A stretch of 64,000 nucleotides of DNA from NCBI GenBank assembly GCA_045533955.1, contig JAZSIU010000045.1, positions 33,615 to 97,614 on the forward strand. The letters are read 5' to 3'. The DNA is from HGM04593 sp045533955. GTDB taxonomy: Bacteria; Bacteroidota; Bacteroidia; Bacteroidales; Bacteroidaceae. Both the position numbers and the translations under genes were made by a program. This document shows positions 1 through 7,871 of this stretch, one piece after another (the stretch's first letter is position 1; every line of letters begins with the position of its first letter). The notes below the pieces were generated by a model. That model did no database searches. It saw only the letters and a program-made list of their open reading frames with translations, and had not been told where the DNA came from.

Positions 1-134
1 TGTTTATGTTAATGATGTACTGTCGGTATTAGTGGACTCTATTCTATAATGGCTTATTACTATTTTTAATTGTGCTGTATTTTTTTTTTGTAATCTTTCT
101 TTTATGTGAATGATTAAATAAAACATAGAATATT

Positions 135-665
135 ATGGGTAAAGGAATTAAAATTTCAAAGGACGAACAAGTGCTTTACCGAGTGAAAATCAGTTTGTTT
201 ACTTTTATATATGATTTAATTGTTTATATCATATTCTTATCCCTTGTATTATTTTTTGCGTATGCTTGTTTAAAAAAATCGGCTCTTTTTGTGGCTATTG
301 TAATGCTTCTTTTTAGTTGTCCTCTCTTTACTGTTCTATGTAAGTTCATTATGGGGTTCAACGACGAATTGGTTGTTTCTAATCGGTGTTTACGTTGGAA
401 ACGATACGGCAACTACGGTGCTATTGATTGGTGTGAGGTTGAATCGTTTTCTTTTGAAACCCACCCTAAGCGTGCTGATGAACTTGTTATAAAGCATAAA
501 AGAAAAGATGTTATTAAGATTCTTTTACGTAATCTTAGTTATGATTTAGATTCTCTCAGCGCATCAATCAATAAAGCACTCGACAAGAATGAAGAAGGTG
601 GTAGGGCTGTTTCCTTAGAGACGGAGAATGTTGTTGACAAAGACAATTATATAAAGGAGTATTAA
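135..665 (+). CDS. Small two-TM membrane protein, unknown function
   Basis: A 176-residue protein that I do not recognise. Two hydrophobic segments lie at about residues 22-47 and 50-73, followed by a soluble part. That part starts with a short strand-rich stretch (ELVVSNRCLRWKRYG, then a WCEVESFSFE segment), reminiscent of bacterial PH-like domains attached to paired membrane helices; this resemblance is an inference from the pattern only. The C-terminus is charged (NKALDKNEEGGRA). The gene is much more AT-rich than its neighbours and stands alone, which could indicate recent acquisition or low expression. The start is the only ATG before the first membrane segment, preceded by an A-rich tract. 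No terminator is obvious after it. Confidence 0.6.
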   Translation: MGKGIKISKDEQVLYRVKISLFTFIYDLIVYIIFLSLVLFFAYACLKKSALFVAIVMLLFSCPLFTVLCKFIMGFNDELVVSNRCLRWKRYGNYGAIDWCEVESFSFETHPKRADELVIKHKRKDVIKILLRNLSYDLDSLSASINKALDKNEEGGRAVSLETENVVDKDNYIKEY

Positions 666-840
666 GGCGTAAAGCTGTTAGTAATATGGGATTATAGAGA
701 ATCATATATTGTAATTTTTGTAGCTGTTGCAAATATTATTATTGCAAAGGTAAAATGTCTCTATTATCTTTACTTAAAATGGTTTCGGACTATTATATAT
801 CTTCTTGAATTGAATTTTGTATATTGGTCTTTCGACCCAT

Positions 841-905
841 ATACTGCTGCACTCGCAGTAAAAAATCAAAGTTATCTTTGTTTCTTGCTCGTTTATTCGT
901 ATATT
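841..905 (+). repeat. Degenerate copy of the promoter-leader repeat family, upstream of trpS
   Basis: This stretch contains a GCTGCACTCGCAG block, an imperfect palindrome around AAAGTTATCTTTG, and a GCTCGTTT block. They stand in the same order as in the clear copies at 7664-7820. It also contains a TATCTTTG -7-like box at 873-880, so it may be the trpS promoter and leader. The match is degenerate and membership is an inference. Confidence 0.35.
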
Positions 906-946
906 CGCGGCTGAAAATAAAAAGTGAATATAATAAGGAATAAAAT

Positions 947-2035
947 ATGGGTAAAATAATACTTACGGGCGACCGTCCCACAGGACGTTTGCATCTTGGA
1001 CACTACGTAGGTTCGTTGCGCCGTCGCGTCGAGCTTCAGAATTCGGGACTTTTCGATAAAATTTTTATTATGATTGCCGATGCACAGGCGCTCACCGATA
1101 ATGCCGATAATCCCGAAAAGGTGCGCCAGAATATCATTGAGGTGGCACTCGATTATCTGTCGGTGGGAATCGACCCCGCAAAGAGTACTATCTTCATTCA
1201 GTCGCAGGTAGCCGAGCTGTGCGAGCTTGCCTTCTACTATATGAACCTTGTAACAGTGTCGCGCCTGCAACGTAACCCCACGGTAAAGACCGAGATTCAG
1301 ATGCGTAATTTCGAGACGAGCATCCCCGTTGGATTCTTTACTTATCCCATTAGTCAGGCATCGGATATTACTGCTTTCCGCGCAACGACGGTGCCCGCGG
1401 GCGAGGATCAGCAGCCTATGATTGAGCAGGCACGCGAAATTGCACGCCGCTTCAACGGTATTTATGGCGAGACACTTGTCGAGCCCGAGATTCTGCTGCC
1501 CGACAATGCAGCTTGTCTGCGTCTGCCCGGAACCGACGGAAAGGCTAAAATGAGTAAGTCGTTGGGCAATTGTATTTACCTCTCCGATACAGCCGAGGAG
1601 CTTCGTCAGCACGTTATGGGAATGTACACCGACCCCGACCATCTGCGCGTGCAAGACCCCGGTAAGATTGAGGGTAACACAGTCTTTACCTATCTTGACG
1701 CATTCTGCAAGCCCGAGCATTTTGCTGCTTATCTGCCCGATTATCCCAATCTCGACGAGCTTAAGGCGCACTATCGTCGCGGAGGCTTGGGCGACGTAAA
1801 GGTAAAGAAATTCCTCATTGCAATATTAGAGGAGGAACTTGCCCCCATACGCGCACGCCGCAAAGAGTGGGAGCAGAATATCCCCGAGGTCTATCGCCTG
1901 CTCAAAGAGGGTAGCGACGCTGCACGTGCAGTGGCCGCCGAGACGCTTGCCGACGTACGCAGAGCAATGAAGATAAATTATTTCGAGGATGCCGAGCTCA
2001 TTGCCGAGCAGGCTCGTAAATTCAGTGGAAAATAA
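947..2035 (+). CDS. trpS: Tryptophanyl-tRNA synthetase
   Basis: Class I aminoacyl-tRNA synthetase that charges tRNA-Trp with tryptophan in the cytoplasm. The nucleotide-binding HIGH-type motif reads HLGH at residues 16-19, within GDRPTGRLHLGHYVGS. The KMSKS loop is intact at residues 201-205. At 362 residues it is slightly longer than the common 330-residue bacterial form, with an extended charged helical C-terminus. The start at 947 follows an A-rich leader, and the protein begins directly with the expected catalytic strand (KIILTGDRPTG). It is transcribed alone; a strong hairpin terminator follows at 2055-2089. The leader carries a degenerate copy of the repeat described at 7664-7820. Function is secure from the motifs. 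Confidence 0.97.
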   Translation: MGKIILTGDRPTGRLHLGHYVGSLRRRVELQNSGLFDKIFIMIADAQALTDNADNPEKVRQNIIEVALDYLSVGIDPAKSTIFIQSQVAELCELAFYYMNLVTVSRLQRNPTVKTEIQMRNFETSIPVGFFTYPISQASDITAFRATTVPAGEDQQPMIEQAREIARRFNGIYGETLVEPEILLPDNAACLRLPGTDGKAKMSKSLGNCIYLSDTAEELRQHVMGMYTDPDHLRVQDPGKIEGNTVFTYLDAFCKPEHFAAYLPDYPNLDELKAHYRRGGLGDVKVKKFLIAILEEELAPIRARRKEWEQNIPEVYRLLKEGSDAARAVAAETLADVRRAMKINYFEDAELIAEQARKFSGK

Positions 2036-2054
2036 TAAATATCGGATAGTTGAA

Positions 2055-2089
2055 CGCCCCGCACACTTTTGTGCGGGGCGTTTCTTTTT
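2055..2089 (+). terminator. Rho-independent terminator after trpS
   Basis: A perfect 10-bp GC-rich stem (CGCCCCGCAC, 2055-2064, with 2071-2080) with a short loop is followed by a T-rich tail. It lies 19 bases after the trpS stop and before the convergent acyltransferase gene. Confidence 0.9.
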
Positions 2090-2110
2090 GTGCGCTTCGG
2101 GGTAATTATT

Positions 2111-3097
2111 TTATCGGAGAATATCTTTCTGTGCAGTAACGTAGGGTAGATATTTTACAAACAAGGGGATTATAAGAAAGCATATAAATACGGTTGTTGC
2201 TGCAACAATATATGCGCCACCCTCGTCGAGCGGAATAATTTTTGCAACCACCAACTGCACAGGGCGGTAAATAAGATGGTGCGTGCACAGCGGAATAATA
2301 GAATAACGACCAAAATAGGAGACAAAAGGCAGCCTCTTGACGGCCTTGCACAGCATAAGCAGGCCGGAGACACTTGTAAGCGGCAGTAGCATAATGGCAA
2401 AAATATTACCCGAAATTTCGCGGTCGTGGAAAAAGAGCACAGGGTGTGCGTAACGGTCAATGGCATAAGCTGCGGCGAACAACAGCAGTGCCAATGGGAT
2501 ACAGTATCGGTCGCGAGGGGAGGGCAAAAGAATATCCGACCTTTTTAAAATATACCCGAAATAAAAAAATGGCATACAAAAAAGCGCCGCATCGAGGCAG
2601 CAGGGAAGCAGAATATCGGCCGAGTACAGAAACGCTCCGCAACAGCCCATAAAAAGTACAATCGCAGCGCGTATCCACTCCTTTTTAATATTAAGGTGTA
2701 TGATGCCGAAAAACATATTATCCCAAAAGATTGCCAACAGAAACCACAAAGGGCCGTTAAAATATTGAATCTGCGTAAACACGTCCAGAATGCCGCGAGC
2801 ATCGCTCACAATAAGTCCCGGAGACAGCGCGTTAAACAGATAAAAAAGCACGTAGCTGCCAATGTAAAAAAAGAGAAAAGGTATAAGAATCTTATTCGTT
2901 TTTCTGATGAGCAGATTGCTTATGCTGCCATAATCCTTAAAAAAAAGCCCCGAGAGAGTAAGATAGAGCGGGGTGCGCATAGCCGAAAGACCGGGATAAT
3001 CGACCTGCACGCCCGAGTGCCCGACGATAATAAGCAGTATGCAGAGGCCCTTTGCAAGGTCGATAAACTCTATGCGATTATTCTCTTTAAACATCAT
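2111..3097 (-). CDS. Membrane acyltransferase, acyltransferase-3 family
   Basis: A 328-residue polytopic inner-membrane protein with about ten hydrophobic segments. The N-terminus carries the signature of acyltransferase-3 (OafA/NodX-like) proteins: an R/E-x-x-x-D-L-A-K-G core, then a hydrophobic stretch ending in VGHSG, where the His is the conserved putative catalytic residue. A second family-like region (RTPLYLTLSGLFFKDYG) follows. Such enzymes transfer acetyl or other acyl groups to surface sugars or lipids; the acceptor cannot be read from the sequence. The gene is convergent with trpS and has no co-directional partner. Upstream lies the palindromic element at 3109-3303. The family is fairly certain, the substrate is not. 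Confidence 0.85.
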   Translation of the reverse strand: MMFKENNRIEFIDLAKGLCILLIIVGHSGVQVDYPGLSAMRTPLYLTLSGLFFKDYGSISNLLIRKTNKILIPFLFFYIGSYVLFYLFNALSPGLIVSDARGILDVFTQIQYFNGPLWFLLAIFWDNMFFGIIHLNIKKEWIRAAIVLFMGCCGAFLYSADILLPCCLDAALFCMPFFYFGYILKRSDILLPSPRDRYCIPLALLLFAAAYAIDRYAHPVLFFHDREISGNIFAIMLLPLTSVSGLLMLCKAVKRLPFVSYFGRYSIIPLCTHHLIYRPVQLVVAKIIPLDEGGAYIVAATTVFICFLIIPLFVKYLPYVTAQKDILR

Positions 3098-3108
3098 TCA
3101 CTTTTTTT

Positions 3109-3303
3109 AGAATCTGTTTTAATTTTATTTCGAGATTATTTGAGGACTATTTTTGAGCAGATATTCATTTTGGGTATGCAGGGAATAGCGAGCTATTTTC
3201 AAATTCCCAAAATGGATAGATTCCGAAAAGAGCCTCAAAGAAGCCGAAACTAGTCTTAGCAATAACGAATTAACTTGTTTAATAAAATTCAAAACAGATT
3301 CTT
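3109..3303. repeat. Imperfect palindromic element of about 195 bp, MITE-like
   Basis: The outer ends are inverted copies: AGAATCTGTTTTAATTTTAT at 3109-3128 and, on the other strand, AGAATCTGTTTTGAATTTTAT reading in from about 3302. Inner blocks also pair: TTTGAGGACT near 3139-3148 with the complement of AGAGCCTCAAA near 3230-3240, and CATTTTGGG near 3168-3176 with CCCAAAATG near 3207-3215. The whole segment could fold into one long hairpin. It fills most of the gap between the acyltransferase and pheT. It carries no convincing gene. Confidence 0.7.
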
Positions 3304-3387
3304 ATTCCCAAGCAGCGAATTTAATAATAAAAATTTATAATCTTATAATATTTTGCATTAAGGCTTTATTGTTTGCAAAAAAAACTG

Positions 3388-3395
3388 TAATTTCG
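3388..3395 (+). promoter_or_regulatory. Probable -7 box of the pheT promoter
   Basis: TAATTTCG matches the Bacteroidetes TAnnTTTG -7 consensus with one change and lies 45 bases before the pheT start. The upstream -33 element is not clear. Confidence 0.4.
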
Positions 3396-3439
3396 CAAGT
3401 TGAAATAGTAAAAGCATAAAAATAAGGTATAATAACAAT

Positions 3440-5905
3440 ATGAATATATCCTACAATTGGCTCAAGGAGTATGTCGATTTTGATATGACTCCCGAGGAGG
3501 TCTCGGCAGCGCTGACCTCAATAGGTCTGGAGACGGACGGAGTAGAAGAGGTGCAGACAATAAAAGGCGGCCTCGAAGGATTGGTAATAGGCGAGGTTCT
3601 TACCTGCATCGACCACCCCGACAGCGACCATCTGCACATTACAACAGTGAATCTGGGCGACGGTAACCCCGTGCAGATTGTGTGTGGTGCTCCCAACGTA
3701 GCAGCCGGACAAAAGGTTGTTGTTGCAACAATAGGAACAAAATTGTACGACGGCGACAACTGCTTCACAATAAAGAAAGGAAAAATCCGCGGTGCCGAGT
3801 CGCACGGAATGATATGTGCCGAGGACGAGATTGGCATCGGAACAAACCACGACGGAATAATCGTCCTGCCCGATAGCGCAGTACCCGGAACACCCGCAAA
3901 GGAGTATTACAACATAAAGAGCGAATATGTCATTGGGGTGGATATTACCCCCAACCGCGCCGACGCCTGCTCGCACTATGGCGTTGCACGCGACCTTTAT
4001 GCCTACACCGTGCAGGCTAAGGGCTGCAGCGCACTCCGCCGTCCCTCGGTAGACGCTTTTAAGGTAGATAACAACGACCTTAACATCGACATTGAGGTGC
4101 AGAACAGCGAGGCCTGCCTGCGTTACGCAGGAGTAACCGTAAAGGGCGTAACCGTAAAAGAAAGCCCCGAGTGGTTGAAGAATAAATTGCAGATTATCGG
4201 TCTGCGCCCCATAAACAACATTGTCGATATTACAAATTACATTCTGCACGCCTACGGACAGCCAATGCACTGCTTCGACGCCGATAAAATTAAAGGCGGA
4301 AAAGTTATTGTGCGCACAATGCCCGAGGGTACACCTTTTGTAACACTCGACGGCGAGGAACGCAAGCTCTCGGAGCGCGACCTTATGATATGCAACGCCG
4401 AGGAGCCTATGTGCATTGCAGGAGTATTCGGCGGCCTCGACTCGGGCACCACCGAGCAGACAAAAAACGTCTTCCTCGAGAGCGCCTATTTCCATCCCAC
4501 GTGGGTGCGTAAGACAGCGCGTCGCCACGGCTTGCAGACCGACTCGTCGTTCCGATTCGAGCGCGGCACCGACCCCAATTGCGTAATCTACGCACTTAAG
4601 CAGGCCGCAATGCTCATAAAAGAGCTTGCCGGTGGCGAAATTGCAATGGAGATAAAAGACATTTATCCCGCCCCCGTAGCCGATTTTTCGGTAAATGTCG
4701 AGTACAAATACATCAACAACCTCATTGGTGCCGACATTCCCCCCGCAACGGTAAAGAGCATCGTCGAGTCGCTTGAGATGCGCATCACCGGCGAGACACC
4801 CGAGGGCCTCGCGCTTGCCGTGCCCCCTTACCGCGTTGATGTTCAGCGTCCTTGCGACGTTGTCGAGGATATTTTGCGCATATACGGCTACAACAATGTC
4901 GAGATAAACACAACCCTCCACTCGTCCATTATAACAAAAGGCGCCGAGGACCGTTCGCACAAATTGCAGAACCTTGTATCGGAGCAGTTGGTGGGATGCG
5001 GATTCAACGAGATAATGAACAACTCGCTGACAGCAGCCGCCTACTACGACGAGCTCGAGACATACGCAAGCGCCAACCTCGTGCGCCTTATGAACCCCCT
5101 GAGCGCCGACCTCAACGTAATGCGTCAGACGCTTTTGTTCGGCGGCCTCGAGAGCATACAGCGCAACGTCGCCCGCAAATACAGCGACCTTTCGTTCTTC
5201 GAGTTTGGCAACTGCTACCGCTTCGACGCCGACCGCCGCACCGAAGATAAGATTCTGAGCCCATACAGCGAGGCCTACCATCTGGGATTGTGGATGACGG
5301 GCAACTGCGTGTCGGCATCGTGGATAGACGCCGGACGTCCCGCCACAGCCTACGACCTTAAAGCCATCGTCGAGCACATCTTCGACCGCCTCGGCTTTAA
5401 GCCCTCGGCACGCCTCGTGAGCACATTCTCGAACGATATTTTTGCAACCGGCCTTCAGATTCAGGCACAGAGCAACAAAAAAGTGATTGCACAGCTGGGT
5501 ATTCTGCGCAAGAAGATTACAAAGCGCTTCGACCTTGAGAGCGACATATTCTTTGCCGATGTAAATTGGAGCGAGCTTATGCGCGTAGTGCGCAACGTAA
5601 AAGTGGGATACAGCGAGATAAGCAAATACCCCGCAGTGCGCCGCGACCTTGCCCTGCTTCTGAATAGCGACGTAACATTTGCCGAGGTCGAGCAGATTGC
5701 ACGAGAGACCGAAAAGAAACTCCTGAAAGAGGTCGCTCTGTTCGACGTTTACGAAGGCAAGAACCTCGAAGAGGGCAAAAAGAGCTACGCAGTGAGCTTC
5801 GTGCTTCAGGATGACAATCAGACACTCAACGACAAACAGATTGACAAAGTGATGGCACGTCTTATGGAGAATTTCGAGAAGCGTCTGGGTGCAAAGCAAA
5901 GATAA
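3440..5905 (+). CDS. pheT: Phenylalanyl-tRNA synthetase beta subunit
   Basis: Beta subunit of the heterotetrameric PheS2PheT2 enzyme. It binds tRNA-Phe and carries the editing site for mis-charged Tyr-tRNA. The 821 residues have the full bacterial architecture. An N-terminal half follows the typical MNISYNWLKEYVD start and carries an EMAP/tRNA-binding OB fold at about residues 40-155 (GEVLTCIDHPDSDHLHI). Next come B3/B4 editing domains at about 210-390 (RPINNIVDITNY; SSFRFERGTDP), a B5 domain at about 405-480, and the C-terminal FDX-ACB domain from about 727 (SKYPAVRRDLAL). The catalytic alpha subunit pheS is not in the window. yebC follows 55 bp downstream in the same direction. Confidence 0.97.
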   Translation: MNISYNWLKEYVDFDMTPEEVSAALTSIGLETDGVEEVQTIKGGLEGLVIGEVLTCIDHPDSDHLHITTVNLGDGNPVQIVCGAPNVAAGQKVVVATIGTKLYDGDNCFTIKKGKIRGAESHGMICAEDEIGIGTNHDGIIVLPDSAVPGTPAKEYYNIKSEYVIGVDITPNRADACSHYGVARDLYAYTVQAKGCSALRRPSVDAFKVDNNDLNIDIEVQNSEACLRYAGVTVKGVTVKESPEWLKNKLQIIGLRPINNIVDITNYILHAYGQPMHCFDADKIKGGKVIVRTMPEGTPFVTLDGEERKLSERDLMICNAEEPMCIAGVFGGLDSGTTEQTKNVFLESAYFHPTWVRKTARRHGLQTDSSFRFERGTDPNCVIYALKQAAMLIKELAGGEIAMEIKDIYPAPVADFSVNVEYKYINNLIGADIPPATVKSIVESLEMRITGETPEGLALAVPPYRVDVQRPCDVVEDILRIYGYNNVEINTTLHSSIITKGAEDRSHKLQNLVSEQLVGCGFNEIMNNSLTAAAYYDELETYASANLVRLMNPLSADLNVMRQTLLFGGLESIQRNVARKYSDLSFFEFGNCYRFDADRRTEDKILSPYSEAYHLGLWMTGNCVSASWIDAGRPATAYDLKAIVEHIFDRLGFKPSARLVSTFSNDIFATGLQIQAQSNKKVIAQLGILRKKITKRFDLESDIFFADVNWSELMRVVRNVKVGYSEISKYPAVRRDLALLLNSDVTFAEVEQIARETEKKLLKEVALFDVYEGKNLEEGKKSYAVSFVLQDDNQTLNDKQIDKVMARLMENFEKRLGAKQR

Positions 5906-5960
5906 TCGGCACCCGTGCATAAAGATAATAAAGTAAATGAAACTAATATAAAATAATACT

Positions 5961-6683
5961 ATGGGTAGAGCATTTGAATACCGCAAAGCAGCGAAATTGA
6001 AAAGATGGGGCAATATGGCCCGCACATTTACACGTATCGGAAAACAGATTGCCATTGCAGTGAAGGCCGGCGGCCCCGACCCCGACTCAAACTCGCATCT
6101 TAGAGCTATCATCGCCAACGCCAAGCGCGAGAATATGCCTAAGGACAATATCGAGCGTGCGATAAAGAACGCAATGGGTAAAGACCAAAAGGACTATAAA
6201 GAGGTAACATACGAGGGATACGGCCCCTTCGGCATTGCAATTTTTGTTGACGCAGCAACCGATAATACCACACGTACAGTGGCCAACGTCCGTGCAGCCT
6301 TCAACAAGCACGGCGGCTCATTGGGAACATCGGGCAGCCTCGACTTTATGTTCACACACAAGAGCGTCTTTACATTTACAAAGAAAGATGGCCTTGATAT
6401 GGACGAGCTGATATTGGAACTCATCGACTATGGCGTAGAGGACGAGTACGACGAGGAAGAGAATGAGATAACAATCTACGGCGACCCAAAATCTTTCGGT
6501 GCGATACAAAAGTGGCTCGAGGAGCAGGGTTACGAGATTACAGGTAGCGAGTTTACACGCATTCCCAACGACCTTAAGGACGTTACAGACGAGCAGCGTG
6601 CCACAATCGACAAGATTGTCGAGCGCCTCGAGGACGACGACGACGTACAGAATGTATATACCAATATGCGTCCGCAGGAGTAA
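5961..6683 (+). CDS. yebC: YebC/PmpR/TACO1-family protein
   Basis: A 240-residue cytoplasmic protein of the YebC family. The N-terminus (GRAFEYRKAAKLKRW) and the block GGPDPDSNSHLRAII-NAKRENMPKDNIERAI are hallmark segments. The acidic C-terminal domain (DDDDVQNVYTNM) is also conserved. The family was long annotated as transcriptional regulators; more recent work on YebC-type proteins links them to translation, easing ribosome stalling at proline-rich stretches. Which role applies here cannot be decided from sequence. The gene follows pheT and shares a bidirectional terminator with the convergent DUF4251 gene, whose possible extension is proline-rich. Confidence 0.93.
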   Translation: MGRAFEYRKAAKLKRWGNMARTFTRIGKQIAIAVKAGGPDPDSNSHLRAIIANAKRENMPKDNIERAIKNAMGKDQKDYKEVTYEGYGPFGIAIFVDAATDNTTRTVANVRAAFNKHGGSLGTSGSLDFMFTHKSVFTFTKKDGLDMDELILELIDYGVEDEYDEEENEITIYGDPKSFGAIQKWLEEQGYEITGSEFTRIPNDLKDVTDEQRATIDKIVERLEDDDDVQNVYTNMRPQE

Positions 6684-6710
6684 GAATTCCTTACTTGTAA
6701 GAATAAGCGA

Positions 6711-6742
6711 GCAGAGCCTTTAAAAAAAGGCTCTGCTTTTTT
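6711..6742. terminator. Terminator between yebC and the DUF4251 gene
   Basis: A 10-bp perfect stem (GCAGAGCCTT, 6711-6720, with 6727-6736) has an A-rich loop and a T6 tail on the plus strand, 27 bases after yebC. The possible extended reading frame of the convergent gene stops at 6741-6743, at the edge of this structure. Confidence 0.88.
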
Positions 6743-6923
6743 ATGGCCCGAAACTCGGAGGCCCCGACGGCGGCCGCATCGCAGGCGGAGGCATTATGGG
6801 GCGTACGGGTGGCGGCACAAGCCCTGCGCCGAACATCGGCGGGCGAGGATGGGGCATAAAGCCATAGGGTGGTGGCGGTGGAGGCGCGGCAATATATAGC
6901 CAATCGTCGTCGTAACCATTCAG
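6741..6923 (-). other. In-frame proline-rich extension beyond the DUF4251 stop codon
   Basis: Reading on from the TGA stop at 6924-6926 in the same frame gives 60 further sense codons and then TAA at 6741-6743. The encoded peptide is strikingly proline-rich: it begins LNGYDDDWLYIAA, has a run of five prolines, several P-P pairs with Met, Arg and Gly, and ends PPSFGP. The frame and composition suggest a once-longer protein split by a nonsense change, a sequencing error, or stop-codon readthrough. GC-rich DNA also opens other frames here, so this remains an inference. Confidence 0.5.
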
Positions 6924-7529
6924 TCAGTAGTACGATGCAGTGCCCTCGAACACCCCCGCGCTGTCGTAAGGGTAGATATACCCGCTCATCGTCATTGTCT
7001 GTCCGCTGAAATTGGGGTCGATGCGTGCGGTAGCCTGATTGGTGTGTGCCGCAAGCGTTACATATACCATTGCCGAGAAATTGCTGCCCACAATCGTGTA
7101 GCTGTAAAAGATGTTCCCGGCATTGTCCTGCGACATACGCTCGCCGCTCACTCGCCCCTCGAGCGTAACGCCGCCCAGCCCGTTGGGCGAATATACATTT
7201 GAGTTGTTGAAGGCTGTCTGCACTATACCTTCGCCGCCGTTGATTGACACGTAATTTGTATTCTCGGTAACGAATCGCGTTACGCCGTTGTTGAATGTTA
7301 CGTTCGATGCTTCGAGCGCCCACGAACCGCTGCGCAATGCCTCGACGGCCTGTACAAAGGCTACCGAGTCTTCGAGGTGCTCGCGCCTCTCTTCGGCAGC
7401 TTTTTTCTTAAGTCTCTCGGCGCGCCACGATGCCTCGCGCTCGGCCTTAGTCATTTTCTTACTCTGTGCGTATGAGGCAATCTGCCAACCAAAAGAAAAC
7501 ATTAAAATTAGGAAGAGATACTTTTTCAT
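6924..7529 (-). CDS. Secreted DUF4251-family protein
   Basis: A 201-residue exported protein. The N-terminus is a signal peptide (MKKYLFLILMFSFGWQIASYAQ) followed by a Lys/Glu/Arg-rich helix at about residues 23-55. The rest matches the Bacteroidetes DUF4251 pattern: an early N-Y-V motif, a PNGLGGVTLEG block at about residue 115, a DNAGNIFYSYTIVGSN stretch, and a terminal sugar-fold-like strand set ending SGYIYPYDSAGVFEG. Function is unknown; a periplasmic beta-sheet protein is likely. It converges with yebC and diverges from the GH43-like gene. The stop is TGA, and the frame stays open for 60 more proline-rich codons, so the true C-terminus may be longer. Confidence 0.8.
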   Translation of the reverse strand: MKKYLFLILMFSFGWQIASYAQSKKMTKAEREASWRAERLKKKAAEERREHLEDSVAFVQAVEALRSGSWALEASNVTFNNGVTRFVTENTNYVSINGGEGIVQTAFNNSNVYSPNGLGGVTLEGRVSGERMSQDNAGNIFYSYTIVGSNFSAMVYVTLAAHTNQATARIDPNFSGQTMTMSGYIYPYDSAGVFEGTASYY

Positions 7530-7659
7530 AAACGGTAATTTTTGGGGTTAATCAATGCCTTGTTATCTGTTTTACCGTTAAAACAAATGAAAAGCTAAGA
7601 GTGTTATTAAAAATATTGTAATATTTGCAAAAACCGTTTTTCAATTACATAAAATTGTA

Positions 7660-7667
7660 TATCTTTG
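7660..7667 (+). promoter_or_regulatory. -7 box for the GH43-like/nagB operon
   Basis: TATCTTTG fits the Bacteroidetes -7 consensus exactly and runs straight into the leader repeat. The implied leader is about 200 nt. No clean TTTG is seen at the expected -33 distance. Confidence 0.5.
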
Positions 7668-7820
7668 CGGTAAACCGCGAAGAACAACTGCACTCGCTGC
7701 GAAATAAAGTAAACTTTTATCTCGCTCGTTGGTTGGGGTCTTTGCGCTAAAGCGCGAAGAACAATTGCACTCGCTGCGAAATTAAAAGTAAACATTTGTC
7801 TCGCTCGTGGGTGGGTTCTT
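7664..7820 (+). repeat. Two tandem copies of a structured promoter-leader repeat (unit about 77 bp)
   Basis: Unit 1 starts at 7664 and unit 2 at 7741. Each begins TTTGCG, then has a small palindrome (GCGGTAAACCGC in unit 1, GCGCTAAAGCGC in unit 2), then CGAAGAACA, TGCACTCGCTGCGAAAT, an AGTAAAC core, and TCTCGCTCGT followed by a G/T-rich end. The first unit begins in the -7 box. The pair occupies most of the leader of the GH43-like/nagB operon. The same layout recurs on the minus strand at 40091-40246. Confidence 0.8.
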
Positions 7821-7871
7821 GGTGCGTAAAAGCCCGTTGTTGTATCTATACTATTCGGCACATTAAAAGAA

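Noticed and set aside
1..134. Possible tail of a gene running in from the left
   Set aside because: Stop codons appear early in the frames examined and no recognisable peptide was seen; it appears to be AT-rich non-coding DNA.
742..750. A minus-strand TACCTTTGC promoter-like box downstream of the first gene
   Set aside because: It would drive only antisense RNA into 135-665; without a -33 partner it may be chance in AT-rich DNA.
2696..3253. A 185-codon plus-strand frame opposite the acyltransferase start and into the palindromic element
   Set aside because: It is a basic, low-complexity shadow of the acyltransferase with its tail in the repeat; no domain or promoter.
3518..6148. A very long open frame (876 codons) on the strand opposite pheT and yebC
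   Set aside because: It is antisense to two secure genes, is rich in Cys, His and Val with no domain, and spans two unrelated genes; it arises from the codon bias (GAG, CTC, GCC) of the real genes.
6924..6926. TGA in the DUF4251 gene as a selenocysteine codon
   Set aside because: The family has no known selenoprotein, no adjacent selenocysteine machinery is visible, and no SECIS-like hairpin was evident right after the codon; mutation, error or plain readthrough are simpler.
6691..7323. A 210-codon minus-strand frame overlapping the DUF4251 gene in another frame
   Set aside because: Arg/Cys-rich shadow without a signal peptide or domain; the DUF4251 frame explains the region.
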